Shown piece by piece: positions 36,942 to 46,369 of a stretch of DNA of 64,000 bases (position 1 is its first letter; the number at the start of each line of letters is the position of its first letter). Source of the stretch: a bacterium. Lineage in GTDB: Bacteria > Bacteroidota > Bacteroidia > Chitinophagales > Saprospiraceae. Position numbers and translations under genes: made by a program. The stretch is taken from positions 1 to 64,000 of the forward strand of contig JANSXW010000008.1 in assembly GCA_024742755.1 (NCBI GenBank). Reading direction: 5' to 3'. The notes under the pieces are model-generated. The model did no database searches and had not been told where the DNA came from. It saw nothing but the letters and a program-made list of their open reading frames with translations.

Positions 36942-38492
36942 ATGCTTAAAGCCTGCCTGATTGGATTGCTCCTTTTGCTGAGTGCAATGCCTGTACTCGT
37001 TGCTCAGCAAGCCATGCCCGCTACTCCGCCCAACATCATCTGCATCCTGGCTGACGACCTCGGCTACGGCGAATTAGGCGCCTACGGACAGGACAAAATC
37101 GAAACGCCCAATATTGATGCGCTCGCCAGGGAAGGCATGCGCTTCACCGACCACTACAGCAGTGCGCCGGTCTGTGCGCCCGCCCGCTATATGCTCCTTA
37201 CCGGGCAGCATGCCGGCCATGCCTATATCCGGAATAATGACGAAGGAGATGCCCGGGGTAATGTTTGGGACTACCGCGCGATGCTCCGCGATTCCGTGCT
37301 GGAAGGGCAACGGGCGATGCCTGCGGATACCCGCACTTTGGCCCACTACCTGAAGGCAGAGGGTTATGCAACCGGTATGGTGGGCAAATGGGGGCTGGGC
37401 AGCCCCGGTTCAGTCAGCACGCCCAATAAAATGGGGTTTGACTTCTTCTTCGGCTACAATTGCCAACGGCAGGCGCATACCTACTATCCGGTGCATCTGT
37501 ATAGGAATGAGTCGCGGGTGTACCTGCGCAATGATACCGTTGCGCCTCATACGCCTTTGCCGGAAGGTGCCGATCCTTACGACATGAAAAGCTACGCGCC
37601 TTATCAGCTGGAAGACTACGCACCGGATGTGATGTTTGAGGAAATGATGGGGTTTGTGCAACAGCAACGAGAACTACCGTTCTTTTTGTATTGGGCCACG
37701 CCCATCCCGCACGTTGCCCTGCAGGCCCCGCAGCGGTGGGTAGACTATTACGTTGGGAAGTTTGGCGAGGAGGAGCCTTACACCGGCAAAGGCTATTTCC
37801 CCAGCCGCTACCCCCGGGCTACCTACGCCGCCATGATTTCCTATCTGGATGAGAATGTAGGCAAGCTCGTCGCCCATCTGAAGGCCACCGGTCAGTACGA
37901 AAATACCCTTATCGTTTTCACCTCTGATAACGGGCCGACCTTCGCCGGCGGTGCCGACCCGGTGTTCTTCGATAGCGCTGCGCCCTTTGCGGGCACCAAA
38001 GGCAGGGGCAAGGCCCACTTGTACGAGGGTGGTATCCGGGTACCCATGATCGCCACCTGGCCCGGGCATATTCCCTCAGGCACTTCTACGGCTCACCCCT
38101 CTGCCCACTACGATTTTCTGGCTACGGTTGCCGATTTGCTGGAGTTTGAAGTGGAAGGCGGGACCGATGGCATCAGCTTTCTGCCTACCCTGCTGCAACA
38201 AGGCACCCAAAAAGCGCACGATGCCCTCATCTGGGCCTTCCCCGGCTACGGCGGACAGGCAGCAGTACGCATGGGCGACTGGAAGCTCCTGTGCCGCCAT
38301 CTATCGGATGAAGAGCCGCCCACGCTGGAGCTTTACCACCTTAAAAAAGACCCTGCCGAGCAGCAAAATGTAGCTAAGGATTATCCTGAAGTGGTACAGC
38401 AATTGGCGGAGCGGTTTGATCAGGCGTATCGGCCGAGCAGCCTGGAAAAGCATCGGATACCGGCCTTGGAGGATGGGATTTTGAATAAATGA
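36942..38492 (+). CDS. Sulfatase (formylglycine-dependent, Cys type)
   Basis: This 516-residue secreted sulfatase has a signal peptide (about 1-22), metal-binding DD in ILADDLGYGELG and the modification motif C78-A-P-A-R82 followed by LLTG. There Cys must be oxidised to formylglycine by a maturase that is not in this window. KWGLG and SDNGPTF provide further active-site residues. It removes sulfate esters from an organic, probably algal or animal, glycan. Next to GH9 and the deacetylase it suggests use of sulfated polysaccharides. The substrate cannot be told from the sequence. Confidence 0.88.
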   Translation: MLKACLIGLLLLLSAMPVLVAQQAMPATPPNIICILADDLGYGELGAYGQDKIETPNIDALAREGMRFTDHYSSAPVCAPARYMLLTGQHAGHAYIRNNDEGDARGNVWDYRAMLRDSVLEGQRAMPADTRTLAHYLKAEGYATGMVGKWGLGSPGSVSTPNKMGFDFFFGYNCQRQAHTYYPVHLYRNESRVYLRNDTVAPHTPLPEGADPYDMKSYAPYQLEDYAPDVMFEEMMGFVQQQRELPFFLYWATPIPHVALQAPQRWVDYYVGKFGEEEPYTGKGYFPSRYPRATYAAMISYLDENVGKLVAHLKATGQYENTLIVFTSDNGPTFAGGADPVFFDSAAPFAGTKGRGKAHLYEGGIRVPMIATWPGHIPSGTSTAHPSAHYDFLATVADLLEFEVEGGTDGISFLPTLLQQGTQKAHDALIWAFPGYGGQAAVRMGDWKLLCRHLSDEEPPTLELYHLKKDPAEQQNVAKDYPEVVQQLAERFDQAYRPSSLEKHRIPALEDGILNK

Positions 38493-38528
38493 AAAAGTGA
38501 AAAAACCAATTTTTTGTGTCTTTTATAC

Positions 38529-38930
38529 TTATTTATTCTCTTTTGTGAGTAGCTCAAGACCAGAAATTCTTGAAAAGTCTTTTTGGTTTAGGGTAGCCAG
38601 CTTCAGATCATTAGCTTTGGCGGTGGCTCCAATAAATAGGTCAGGTAGGTCAATTAATTTGCGTTTGCTCTTGAGGTCATGGAATATTTTGATGGCTTCT
38701 TCATTCGATTTACGATCAAATGGTATCACAAGAGTATAACGGAAAAACTGATCCCAAAACGCTTTTTGTTTTTGATTGCTTCCGCTTAGGATTTCAAACT
38801 CAGTAATTACAGAAACGGCAAATGAGGAGTACTGATTGGATAATTCAAAAAAGAATGAATTCTCTTTTTTACTTTTCCTGAAGTAATCAATCAGTATTGA
38901 TGAATCCAGGCAAATTACTTCTTTCGCCAT
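38529..38930 (-). CDS. VapC-like PIN-domain toxin ribonuclease
   Basis: This 133-residue PIN domain keeps its acidic residues: D9 (CLDSSILID), E44 (ITEFE), D97 (LPDLFIGATA) and a late Asp in NQKDF. Such toxins cleave tRNA or rRNA when freed from the antitoxin. Its start overlaps the end of the antitoxin gene by 16 nt, typical of VapBC operons. A+T content is higher than in the flanking glycan and rhamnose genes, consistent with horizontal gain. Confidence 0.85.
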   Translation of the reverse strand: MAKEVICLDSSILIDYFRKSKKENSFFFELSNQYSSFAVSVITEFEILSGSNQKQKAFWDQFFRYTLVIPFDRKSNEEAIKIFHDLKSKRKLIDLPDLFIGATAKANDLKLATLNQKDFSRISGLELLTKENK

Positions 38931-39151
38931 GCGTTAAAGTACTTTCTGTTAGAGAGAAAAACCTGATATTGCTCTTCCTTCATTACAGGTCCCTTAGACA
39001 GGAACTCCTGAAAGTCGGACCCTCCGTCTTCCGTAGGATGATCTTTTTCGATTAAGGCCAGCTCGGTTTTTAACCTCTTGATCTGATTAGCAGGGAGTTG
39101 TTTTATAAGTTCAACAAGCTCCTGATACCCAATATTGAGCTTAAGTTCCAT
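38915..39151 (-). CDS. Antitoxin partner of the VapC-like toxin
   Basis: This 78-residue protein has an N-terminal helical part (ELVELIKQLPANQIKRLKTEL) and a charged, probably disordered tail (FQEFLSKGPVMKEEQYQVFLSNRKYFNAWR) that would wrap the toxin. It resembles the small helical antitoxins paired with PIN toxins in Bacteroidota more than classical AbrB-type VapB. The upstream 177 nt (39152-39328) holds no other gene. Confidence 0.75.
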   Translation of the reverse strand: MELKLNIGYQELVELIKQLPANQIKRLKTELALIEKDHPTEDGGSDFQEFLSKGPVMKEEQYQVFLSNRKYFNAWRKK

Positions 39152-39294
39152 GTTAGATGCTTTTGGTGTCCAACCTCTTTAAGTAGAAGAAAGTTCTTTC
39201 ACTTACGCTGGCAAAGGGTAATATCCCTCTGCATTTGGTTTGAATTCCTAATTTACTATTTATCACTCAATATTGCCAGGAAAGCTTGTAAACG

Positions 39295-39311
39295 ATGAGC
39301 TACCGGCTCAT
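39295..39311. terminator. Small inverted repeat at the end of the rhamnose operon
   Basis: ATGAGC (39295-39300) pairs with GCTCAT (39306-39311) around a 5-nt loop, 18 nt after the last gene of the minus-strand operon. No T-run follows, so termination is only suggested by position. Confidence 0.25.
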
Positions 39312-39328
39312 GAATACAAGTAAAAGTC

Positions 39329-39505
39329 CTACCCCCGCCTCCCCCGCATCCAAACCGGCCCTGCCGTAAACCAAAGCACCATACCCAGCGCCATGAGCTG
39401 CTTTTGCAGAGGCGCCTCCATCTGATTGGTGAATACGAGCAAGGCAGGGATCAGCGTCAGCACCAGCCCGGCAATAGCAATGATTGGGATCAGGAGGTTC
39501 TTCAT
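39329..39505 (-). CDS. Small two-helix membrane protein coupled to the permease
   Basis: A 58-residue protein lies at the end of the rhamnose operon. The ATG (39505-39503) overlaps the permease stop as ATGA, and the stop is TAG at 39331-39329. Two hydrophobic segments are evident: LLIPIIAIAGLVLTLIPALLVF (about 4-25) and LMALGMVLWFTAGPVW (about 37-52). They are joined by a short loop (TNQMEAPLQKQ) and followed by a basic tail. The overlap, operon position and clean membrane profile support a real gene, plausibly a small subunit or stabiliser of the NCS1-type permease. I know of no named family for it. Confidence 0.7.
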   Translation of the reverse strand: MKNLLIPIIAIAGLVLTLIPALLVFTNQMEAPLQKQLMALGMVLWFTAGPVWMRGRRG

Positions 39506-40908
39506 GATAGTTTAGGTTGGAGTGAAGCAGAGGGTTTGAGCAGGTAGCTTAAGCCGATGTAAAGCAGCACCGCGATGAACCACCCCGGCAGCCCGAGGAA
39601 GAAAATCTCCACCCCGAAGTACTGATTGATCAGCAGGCAGGCGGTGAGGGTGATGCCCCAGGTACCCGCTGCGGCCCAGTTGATGGACTGCCCGGTAGAC
39701 AGTGCCCGTTCGCTTGTCAGTTTCAGCCGTGGGAAGAGGTGGTAGTCGATGAAAATAATCGCACCCATGGGCATCAGGATCAGGCCATAGAGGGCAACAA
39801 AATCGAGCAGCTTCATCACCAGAGCCGGAAAGCAGGCAGCGGTAGTCGTGACCAGCCCCACGATGATCGTCACCTTCCAGGTCTGGGATTTAGGAATAAC
39901 CGCCTGTACGGCCAGCCCGGCCCGGTAAATGGTAGGATTGGCAGTGGTCCAGCCGGCGATGATGACGCAAATCGCTCCGGTAATGCCCACCGCGTAGTAG
40001 GCCACCGGCCCGGGCGCAAACTCCAGGCTGTTCTGGCTTTGTTGCAGGAATACCGCGTACAAAATGCCCGAAGCCAGCCACGCGATATAGTGCCCCACAT
40101 ACATGCCAGCCGCCGACGTGAAACCCGCTTTCCAGCTGCGCGCGTATCGGAAGATGGACATATCAGCCATACCGATATGCATTGCCATATTGCAAAACCA
40201 GGCAAAGAACAGGATATGCCAGAAGGTGAACTTCGACTGCCCTTCCAGGGGGACGCCTGTCCAGATTTTAGTCTCCGCTACCGGCCAGAAATCACCAATG
40301 CCATTGACACCCAACTCAGGCAGGACCGCCAGGGCAGCGGCCAGGAAGACCAGAATCATCCAGGGCGCTGCAACGTTGGCAAAGCGGCTGACCTGCTCGT
40401 AGCCCAGGGTCGCAATCAGAGTGGTAACGATGCCTACGGCCACTACAGTAATGACCCAGGATATACTGCCCGGCATCCAGTCCGTTAGCTGCGGCATGGG
40501 GATATCGAAGGGGATACCCACGGCAGTAGCCGCCACCGCAATCATGGAACCTGCGAGGAAACAGAACATCAGGGCATTCACCAGATTGTAAACGGTGGTC
40601 AGGCCCTTGCCGCAGATTTTTTCCAGCTTGTAGTATAGAGTGATCCGCTCTTTCACCGCAATGGGCGCACAGAGGAACGCCCAGCTCAGCACGGCCAGTA
40701 AATTGCCCAGCAACAACCCCCAAATCAGATCGACTGCGCTCGCACCGTGGGCCACAAACAGCGGGCCAATCACAAATTCCGTACCAGCCGTATGCTCCCC
40801 GGCGTACATGCCGAGGAAACTGCGGGTGGACTTTAGCTTGGCGTCGGGGATGGGCTCCCGTTCGTATTCCTGAACGCTCTTGAGTTTGGCCGTAAATCTT
40901 TTAAACAT
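39502..40908 (-). CDS. NCS1-family permease, likely L-rhamnose or lactate-pathway transporter
   Basis: This 468-residue inner-membrane protein has about twelve helices and the purine-cytosine permease (NCS1) layout, starting with a cytoplasmic segment (PIPDAKLKSTRSFLGMYAGEHTAGTEF). It lies 4 nt after lutC within the rhamnose operon. The family mostly carries nucleobases, thiamine or related compounds. The operon context suggests instead a rhamnose or lactate/lactaldehyde-related substrate, an inference only. The gene is coupled to a 58-residue membrane protein through an ATGA overlap. Confidence 0.72.
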   Translation of the reverse strand: MFKRFTAKLKSVQEYEREPIPDAKLKSTRSFLGMYAGEHTAGTEFVIGPLFVAHGASAVDLIWGLLLGNLLAVLSWAFLCAPIAVKERITLYYKLEKICGKGLTTVYNLVNALMFCFLAGSMIAVAATAVGIPFDIPMPQLTDWMPGSISWVITVVAVGIVTTLIATLGYEQVSRFANVAAPWMILVFLAAALAVLPELGVNGIGDFWPVAETKIWTGVPLEGQSKFTFWHILFFAWFCNMAMHIGMADMSIFRYARSWKAGFTSAAGMYVGHYIAWLASGILYAVFLQQSQNSLEFAPGPVAYYAVGITGAICVIIAGWTTANPTIYRAGLAVQAVIPKSQTWKVTIIVGLVTTTAACFPALVMKLLDFVALYGLILMPMGAIIFIDYHLFPRLKLTSERALSTGQSINWAAAGTWGITLTACLLINQYFGVEIFFLGLPGWFIAVLLYIGLSYLLKPSASLQPKLS

Positions 40909-40912
40909 AGTT

Positions 40913-41485
40913 TCAGGTTAGGATGATCGTCAGGCTGCGGGCGCCCTGCGCGCCGATGACCAGCGATTGTTCAATATCAGCAGTTTTGGAAGGGCCGGCA
41001 ATGAATACGCCAAAGCCCGTATCGTCTATCTTTATTTGCGCATAAGCTTCATGCATGTTGCGGACAATGCGGTCCTCCGGCAGTACGAGCACCAGATGTT
41101 GAGTAATAAAGGGCAACACCCGGTGCACACAATCGGCTTCGGTCACCCAGACGGCTCCGTTTTCGGCCACCCCCAGCTGTGCAGGGAGGACCGCGACATC
41201 AATACCGTTCAGGTCGGCAGGGGAGGCCTGCTGTAAGTCAATATCACTTTGGATGGCCCGGAGCGGGGTCGCAATTTTTATTTCCTTGTGGTATATCGTC
41301 CGCACGGCGGTTGCCAGCCCTACGAAATCTTCGGCTCTTACTACCCGGCTGCCTGACTGTGCCGCAACGCTCCCAAAGACCTCGCGTACCGGCCTGTCCC
41401 CTGCTTCAAAATCAGGTACAACAGGCAAGGGGCAGGGGTCAGGCCTGACGGCTTGTATCGCTTTTATAATATGGGCTTTGCTCAT
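40913..41485 (-). CDS. lutC: LutC-like LUD-domain protein
   Basis: This 190-residue LUD-domain protein is the third component of the LutABC L-lactate-oxidising iron-sulfur complex. The start at 41485 overlaps the lutB stop as ATGA; a longer frame from 41512 is not needed. Motifs include NGIDVAVLPAQLGVAENGAVWV and TGFGVFIAGPSKTADIEQSLVIGAQG, the conserved LUD end. It works with LutA and LutB to convert L-lactate, the product of the rhamnose route here, to pyruvate. Confidence 0.85.
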   Translation of the reverse strand: MSKAHIIKAIQAVRPDPCPLPVVPDFEAGDRPVREVFGSVAAQSGSRVVRAEDFVGLATAVRTIYHKEIKIATPLRAIQSDIDLQQASPADLNGIDVAVLPAQLGVAENGAVWVTEADCVHRVLPFITQHLVLVLPEDRIVRNMHEAYAQIKIDDTGFGVFIAGPSKTADIEQSLVIGAQGARSLTIILT

Positions 41486-42852
41486 GATGCAGATCGGTTT
41501 TTGCGGTACCACTCCTGAAAGCTTTCTTTGGGCGCTTCAGGCAACTCCCGGGCTTTGCCCCAGGTATTCAGCGGGGTATAAATCAGGGGGCGGGGCAGCC
41601 ATCGCGTGACCCAGCGGGCGGACTTGCCGGCAGCTTTGTACCAGCCGGGGCGGGAGAGGACCTTGCCTGCCATTACCATACTTTGCTTTTTGGCGGTGGG
41701 CAAGAGCCCCTCTTCGGCTATGATTTGCCGCCATTTGTACAACTGTTCGTGTATGTCGATCTTGACCGGGCAGACATCGGAGCAGGAGCCGCAAAGCGTG
41801 GAGGCAAACGGCAGACCGCTGTATTTCTTCAGGTCTATGCCGGGGGTGAGAATGGAGCCGATCGGTCCGGGAACGGTGGAATCATAGCTATGCCCCCCGC
41901 TGCGCCGGTAGATGGGGCAGGTATTCATGCATGCCCCACAGCGGATGCACTTCAGTGAATTGCGGAAGTCGGGGCGGCCCAATTGCGTGGTGCGGCCATT
42001 GTCCACGATGACGATGTGCATCGCGCCGCCGTCCTTCGCTTTGTGGTGGTGGGAGGTAAAAATGGTCGAGGGTTGCCCCGTGGCACTGCGCGCCAGCAAG
42101 CGTGTGAAGACCCCCAGGTGCTCCGCTTTGGGCAGGATTTTCTCGATGCCCATGCAGTGGATTTGCAGGGGGGCAAGGTGGGTGCCCATGTCCGCATTGC
42201 CCTCATTGGTGCAGACCACTACGCCACCGGTTTCGGCGATTGCAAAGTTGACGCCTGTGATCGCGGCGTCGGCTTCCAGAAAGGACTGCCGCAGGTGCTG
42301 ACGGGCGGCTTCGGTCAGGTATTGAGGGTCGGTTGCGCCCTTTCGGGTTTGTAATTTCTGATGGAAAAGTTCGCCCACTTCCTCCTTTTTCAGGTGAATG
42401 GCGGGCATCACAATATGGCTGGGCGGCTCTTCCTTCAGTTGGATGATGCGCTCGCCCAAATCAGTATCGACAACCTCAATACCCTGTGCTTCCAGGTATT
42501 CATTCAGCCCGCACTCTTCAGTCAGCATAGATTTGCTTTTGACGATGCGGCGGGCGTTATGCTCCTGCAAAATGCCGTGTACGATGCGGTTGTGTGCTGC
42601 TGCATCCGCTGCCCAATGCACTGTAACGCCATTCTCTATGGCTTTGGCTTCAAAGGCCTCCAGGTATTCATCGAGGTGCGACAGGGTGTGGTCTTTGATC
42701 TGAGACGCCAGTTCCCGCAGCTGTTCCCATTCCGGTATGCCGTGCGCCGCCTTGTCGCGCCTGGAACGCACAAACCAGAGCGATTCGTCGTGCCAGTCGG
42801 TGCGGGCCTCGTCTTTGATGAAGGCGGCGGCTTTGGTCGCGTGTTCTTTCAT
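41482..42852 (-). CDS. lutB: LutB-like lactate-utilisation iron-sulfur protein
   Basis: This 456-residue protein has an N-terminal LUD domain (to about 290) and two 4Fe-4S cluster motifs, CIRCGACMNTCPIYRR and CGSCSDVCPVKIDIHEQL, near residues 305-380. It transfers electrons during L-lactate oxidation in the LutABC complex. It overlaps lutA and lutC by 4 nt each. Domain order and length match characterised LutB. Confidence 0.9.
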   Translation of the reverse strand: MKEHATKAAAFIKDEARTDWHDESLWFVRSRRDKAAHGIPEWEQLRELASQIKDHTLSHLDEYLEAFEAKAIENGVTVHWAADAAAHNRIVHGILQEHNARRIVKSKSMLTEECGLNEYLEAQGIEVVDTDLGERIIQLKEEPPSHIVMPAIHLKKEEVGELFHQKLQTRKGATDPQYLTEAARQHLRQSFLEADAAITGVNFAIAETGGVVVCTNEGNADMGTHLAPLQIHCMGIEKILPKAEHLGVFTRLLARSATGQPSTIFTSHHHKAKDGGAMHIVIVDNGRTTQLGRPDFRNSLKCIRCGACMNTCPIYRRSGGHSYDSTVPGPIGSILTPGIDLKKYSGLPFASTLCGSCSDVCPVKIDIHEQLYKWRQIIAEEGLLPTAKKQSMVMAGKVLSRPGWYKAAGKSARWVTRWLPRPLIYTPLNTWGKARELPEAPKESFQEWYRKNRSAS

Positions 42853-43586
42853 GCTTTGCTGTTCAAAATTTCTGCAATATGCTTCACTTGTATGGGGCTG
42901 CCCTGCCGCCTCAGGATGCCCTCTAGGTGCATCAGGCAGGACATATCGCCGGCAGTGATGACCTCCACGCCTGCCCGGGCGTGATCGGCAATGCGATCCT
43001 TGCCCATTTTAGCGGAGATGTCGGGCTCATTGATGGCAAAGGTGCCGCCGAAGCCGCAGCACTCGTCGGCCCGTGCCAGTTCGGCGATTTCCACCCCGTC
43101 TACCATGCTCAGCAGGGTGTGCAGGGCGGAAGGGGCATCCAGGTTTCGCTCGCTGCCGGGCCCGAGCCGCAACCCGCGCAGCCCATGACAACTCTGGTGC
43201 AAGCCCACTTTGGCCGGGAAACGGGCGTTCAATTGTTCCACTTCCAGCACATCAAGGAGGAATTCCGAGAGGTCCAGGGTACGCTGCCGCAAATGCTGCA
43301 CTTCGGGCGTCTGCTCAATGATGTCGTAATGTTTGCGTACATGGTAGGCGCAGCTGCCCGAGGGCGTTACCACGTAGTCGTAACTGCTAAAAGTCTCGAC
43401 ATAATGCTCGTAGGTGGGAATGGCATCCCGTTCGCAGCCCGTATTGGCCATCGGTTGGCCGCAGCAGGTCTGCCCTTCCGGGAAATGTACGGTGCAGCCG
43501 AGGCTTTCCAAAAGCTCAAGCGTGGCTATGCCTACCTGAGGGTAAAACTGATCGATGTAGCAGGGTATGAATAAAGCGATTTTCAC
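42849..43586 (-). CDS. lutA: LutA-like Fe-S oxidoreductase (CCG domains)
   Basis: This 245-residue protein has two cysteine-rich CCG domains (FPEGQTCCGQPMANTGC and ADECCGFGGTFAINEPDIS, with SGSCAYHVRKHY between), as in LutA/GlpC-like proteins that hold an unusual iron-sulfur cluster or transfer electrons to quinone. It starts within a 4-nt overlap with the sugar kinase gene. Together with lutB and lutC it forms the lactate-to-pyruvate module. Confidence 0.9.
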   Translation of the reverse strand: MKIALFIPCYIDQFYPQVGIATLELLESLGCTVHFPEGQTCCGQPMANTGCERDAIPTYEHYVETFSSYDYVVTPSGSCAYHVRKHYDIIEQTPEVQHLRQRTLDLSEFLLDVLEVEQLNARFPAKVGLHQSCHGLRGLRLGPGSERNLDAPSALHTLLSMVDGVEIAELARADECCGFGGTFAINEPDISAKMGKDRIADHARAGVEVITAGDMSCLMHLEGILRRQGSPIQVKHIAEILNSKA

Positions 43587-44962
43587 GTCCTTAACGGCTT
43601 TTGTAGCTGTGGCGAAAAATGGTCGAGGATAAATTCCGGGTCCACTACCCGGTTGTGTATGGCCATAGCAGCACCCAAAGCAGAGCCCAGGGGGGATGCT
43701 GTCGTGATCAGAGCATAACCAGGCAACATTTCCGCTAGGTAGTGCAGGAATAGCGAGTTGTCCACAAATCCTCCGTCAATATACAATTTTCGGATGTCAG
43801 ATTTGCCTTGTGCGAGCTTCAGGCTTTGGCATTGGGCCTGTGCCAGTTCCCGCATCAGCTGATGGTAGGCGGCCTCGTAGGAATCAAAACGTAATAGTGG
43901 CGTTTCCGCAGCATGTTGGGCGGTCTCTCCGGGGCGCCTGATGCTTTCCCATTGAAAAACCGGCTCGGTAATGCTTCGCAGCTGTTGGTGAATGCCGGGG
44001 TCAAAGGCTACACTGCGGTGCGCTTCGTAGGGCTTGCCATAATACTGTGCCAGCTTACGGGCCCAGATTTTGTATTCGTTGCCCAGGAACAGGCGCGCTG
44101 CCCGGACCGGCATGCCGTCCACCCGGAGGAAGTTCAGGCAGTCATTGGCCAGGTCTTCCTCGTTTAGGATTTGGGTGCTGAAGGCATTGAGGGCAATACT
44201 CCAGGTGCCGGTTGACAACAGCAGGAAGGGCTCCTCATTGGCAAGGATGTAGGGCAGCAGTGCTGATGAGCTATCGTGTATACCCACGCCTATCCTCACT
44301 TCCCGGCTGCCAAAGCGTACTGCAGTGGCCGTAGTGGCCGGGCAGAGCGGTGGCATCAGGCGGTGGAGGCCCTCGGCGTACACCCAGGGGTGGTAGTCTT
44401 TTTCCTTAAAATGCCAGAGCCCGGTATGGCAGCCGATGCTCGTGTATTCCGTAAGCGCCTTTCCGGAAAAGAGGTAGGCACAGTACTGCGGAAAGTGCAG
44501 GGACCAGCGGATTTTGGCAAATTGTGCCGGCTTTTGATATTTCAGCCAGTACAGCTGCAACCCGGAGTTGAGCATGCCCATCAGCGGAGAGGCGGTCTGC
44601 GCCTGCCATTCCGCGGAGGGGCCATACCGGTCCATGAATGATTGCAACACCCCCTCCGGCATAGGCTTGAGGTAATTGTAGAGGGGGGTGACCGGCTTCC
44701 CGTGCTCGTCCAAATGCACAAAACTGGCTCCGTAAGTCGAGAAGTTGAGCCTTCGGACGGTAAAGCGTGGGTCTGCCAGGGCCGCTGCAAAGGTTTTCTT
44801 CATCCATGCAGTCAGCTGTTGGAGGTCATCGCAGGGTGCCCCATCGTCATCGGTGGCTTCCTCAAAGCGGGAATAGGCGCGGTGCACCTCCCGGAATTCA
44901 GAATCAAAGAGGAAGAATTTCTTATTGGTTTTGCCGATATCGAAAATTGCAGTGACATCCAT
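43583..44962 (-). CDS. rhaB: FGGY-family kinase, probable L-rhamnulokinase
   Basis: This 459-residue FGGY carbohydrate kinase has an N-terminal phosphate-1 loop (FDIGKTNKKFFLFD), a middle HDSSSALLPYI catalytic region and C-terminal STGTW and YIDGGFVDN nucleotide motifs. Its position between a RhaI-type isomerase and the Lut genes, downstream of the rhamnulose-1-phosphate aldolase fusion, implies that it phosphorylates L-rhamnulose. Fuculose or another 6-deoxyketose remains possible. It starts 9 nt after rhaI and overlaps lutA by 4 nt. Confidence 0.82.
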   Translation of the reverse strand: MDVTAIFDIGKTNKKFFLFDSEFREVHRAYSRFEEATDDDGAPCDDLQQLTAWMKKTFAAALADPRFTVRRLNFSTYGASFVHLDEHGKPVTPLYNYLKPMPEGVLQSFMDRYGPSAEWQAQTASPLMGMLNSGLQLYWLKYQKPAQFAKIRWSLHFPQYCAYLFSGKALTEYTSIGCHTGLWHFKEKDYHPWVYAEGLHRLMPPLCPATTATAVRFGSREVRIGVGIHDSSSALLPYILANEEPFLLLSTGTWSIALNAFSTQILNEEDLANDCLNFLRVDGMPVRAARLFLGNEYKIWARKLAQYYGKPYEAHRSVAFDPGIHQQLRSITEPVFQWESIRRPGETAQHAAETPLLRFDSYEAAYHQLMRELAQAQCQSLKLAQGKSDIRKLYIDGGFVDNSLFLHYLAEMLPGYALITTASPLGSALGAAMAIHNRVVDPEFILDHFSPQLQKPLRT

Positions 44963-44971
44963 AGCGGTGGT

Positions 44972-46255
44972 TTAAAGGCCGGTAGCTACGGTGTGCATGC
45001 CGCGCTGTTCAATCAGTTGTTCCCGTATGCCCAGTTTGCGGTAAGCGTGGATAGGGTAGAGGGCGCCGCCGTCCTGTAGGCGGGCTTCGCGTACCAGCGG
45101 GCGCACGTCGGTCCGGAAGGCATCCTGCAGGATTTCCTGGGCTTCCGTTACGTCCTGCCGGGCCTGCGCATCAGCCAGGGCTTCCTGATCCACCAAAAGG
45201 GCTTGTGCATAGGCGATCCGGATGGCTTCCAGGCTCTGCAGCAGGTCTTCCAGCGGGTCTTTCAGGTTGTGGCTGGCATCGATCATCCAGGCCAGGGGCG
45301 GATTATTGGCGGTGTTGTTGCCCATGCCGCAGACCAGCTCGTTGAAGATCAAAAACAGCTGATAGGGCTTAACGCTGCCTACCGTCAGGTCATCATCTCC
45401 GTATTTGCTGTCATTGAAGTGGAAGCCGCCCAGTTTGCCCTTCATCATCAGGGTGGCAACGATCTGCTCGATATTGGTGTTGGGCAGGTGGTGCCCGAGG
45501 TCGACCAGCGTATAGGCGTTCGGGCCGCAGCCTTCGGCCAGCATGAGGGAAGTGCCCCAGTCGGCGATCACCGTACTGTAGAAGTTGGGCTCGTAGGGTT
45601 TGTACTCGATAAACATGCGCCAGTCATCCGGTAGGTCCTGATAAATAGCCTGCAGGCTGTCCTGCGTACGTTGCAAAGCGCCTCTCAGGTTGTGCTGCCC
45701 CGGAAAAGAAGCGCCATCAGCCAGCCATACGGTAATGCTTTTGGAGCCCAGGGCTTCCCCAATCCGAATGACCTCCCGGTTGTGCTCGATAGCCTGTGCC
45801 CGCACTTCCGCGCTGTGGTGGCAAAGGGAGCCAAATTTGTAACTCTGCGCCTGTCCGGGGTGATCCTGAAAGGTATTGGAATTCACCGCATCAAAGGTTA
45901 ATCCGTGTAATTCGGCCAGCTCGCGGATGGCGGCAGGGTCTTCCGGGATATCCCAGGGGATGTGCAGAGAGATCGACCCTGCCGACCGGCTCAGCGCATG
46001 CAAAAGGCCTACGTCCGCAATTTTCTGCTCCAGGCTGGCGGGTTCGCCCCCAAAGGAGAAGCGGCCGAAACGGGTGCCGCCCGCTCCCAGCGCCCAACTT
46101 GGGATGGCAATTTGGAGGTTGCTCAGTTGCCGGAGCAATAGCCCGGTGTCAAGCCCTTTGTGTTCGAGTTGTGACTTTAGGGTTTCCCAGGCCCGTTCGT
46201 GCGTGTCCTGATGAGGGGCATTCTGTGCTGCCAGTTGTGTCGCTTCCAATTTCAT
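44972..46255 (-). CDS. rhaI: L-rhamnose isomerase, RhaI type
   Basis: This 427-residue TIM-barrel sugar isomerase resembles the RhaI/L-RhI group more than E. coli RhaA. It has metal-binding His/Asp/Glu residues in segments such as FIEYKPYEPNFYSTVIADWG, LVDLGHHLPNTNIEQ and GGFHFNDSKYGDDDL. It converts L-rhamnose to L-rhamnulose, the first step of the operon pathway. I start at 46255 (MKLEATQLAAQN), preceded by a purine-rich GCAGGGAAG, instead of an upstream frame start at 46294. Confidence 0.88.
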   Translation of the reverse strand: MKLEATQLAAQNAPHQDTHERAWETLKSQLEHKGLDTGLLLRQLSNLQIAIPSWALGAGGTRFGRFSFGGEPASLEQKIADVGLLHALSRSAGSISLHIPWDIPEDPAAIRELAELHGLTFDAVNSNTFQDHPGQAQSYKFGSLCHHSAEVRAQAIEHNREVIRIGEALGSKSITVWLADGASFPGQHNLRGALQRTQDSLQAIYQDLPDDWRMFIEYKPYEPNFYSTVIADWGTSLMLAEGCGPNAYTLVDLGHHLPNTNIEQIVATLMMKGKLGGFHFNDSKYGDDDLTVGSVKPYQLFLIFNELVCGMGNNTANNPPLAWMIDASHNLKDPLEDLLQSLEAIRIAYAQALLVDQEALADAQARQDVTEAQEILQDAFRTDVRPLVREARLQDGGALYPIHAYRKLGIREQLIEQRGMHTVATGL

Positions 46256-46369
46256 CTTCCCTGCTTTGTCCGTTTGAAAAAGTGGGGAATGCACCTTAAA
46301 AACAGATGCATTCCCACAGCCCTAACCAAATAAAACCAAATTGTAACTCAAATTCCTTTTTACGGTCGT

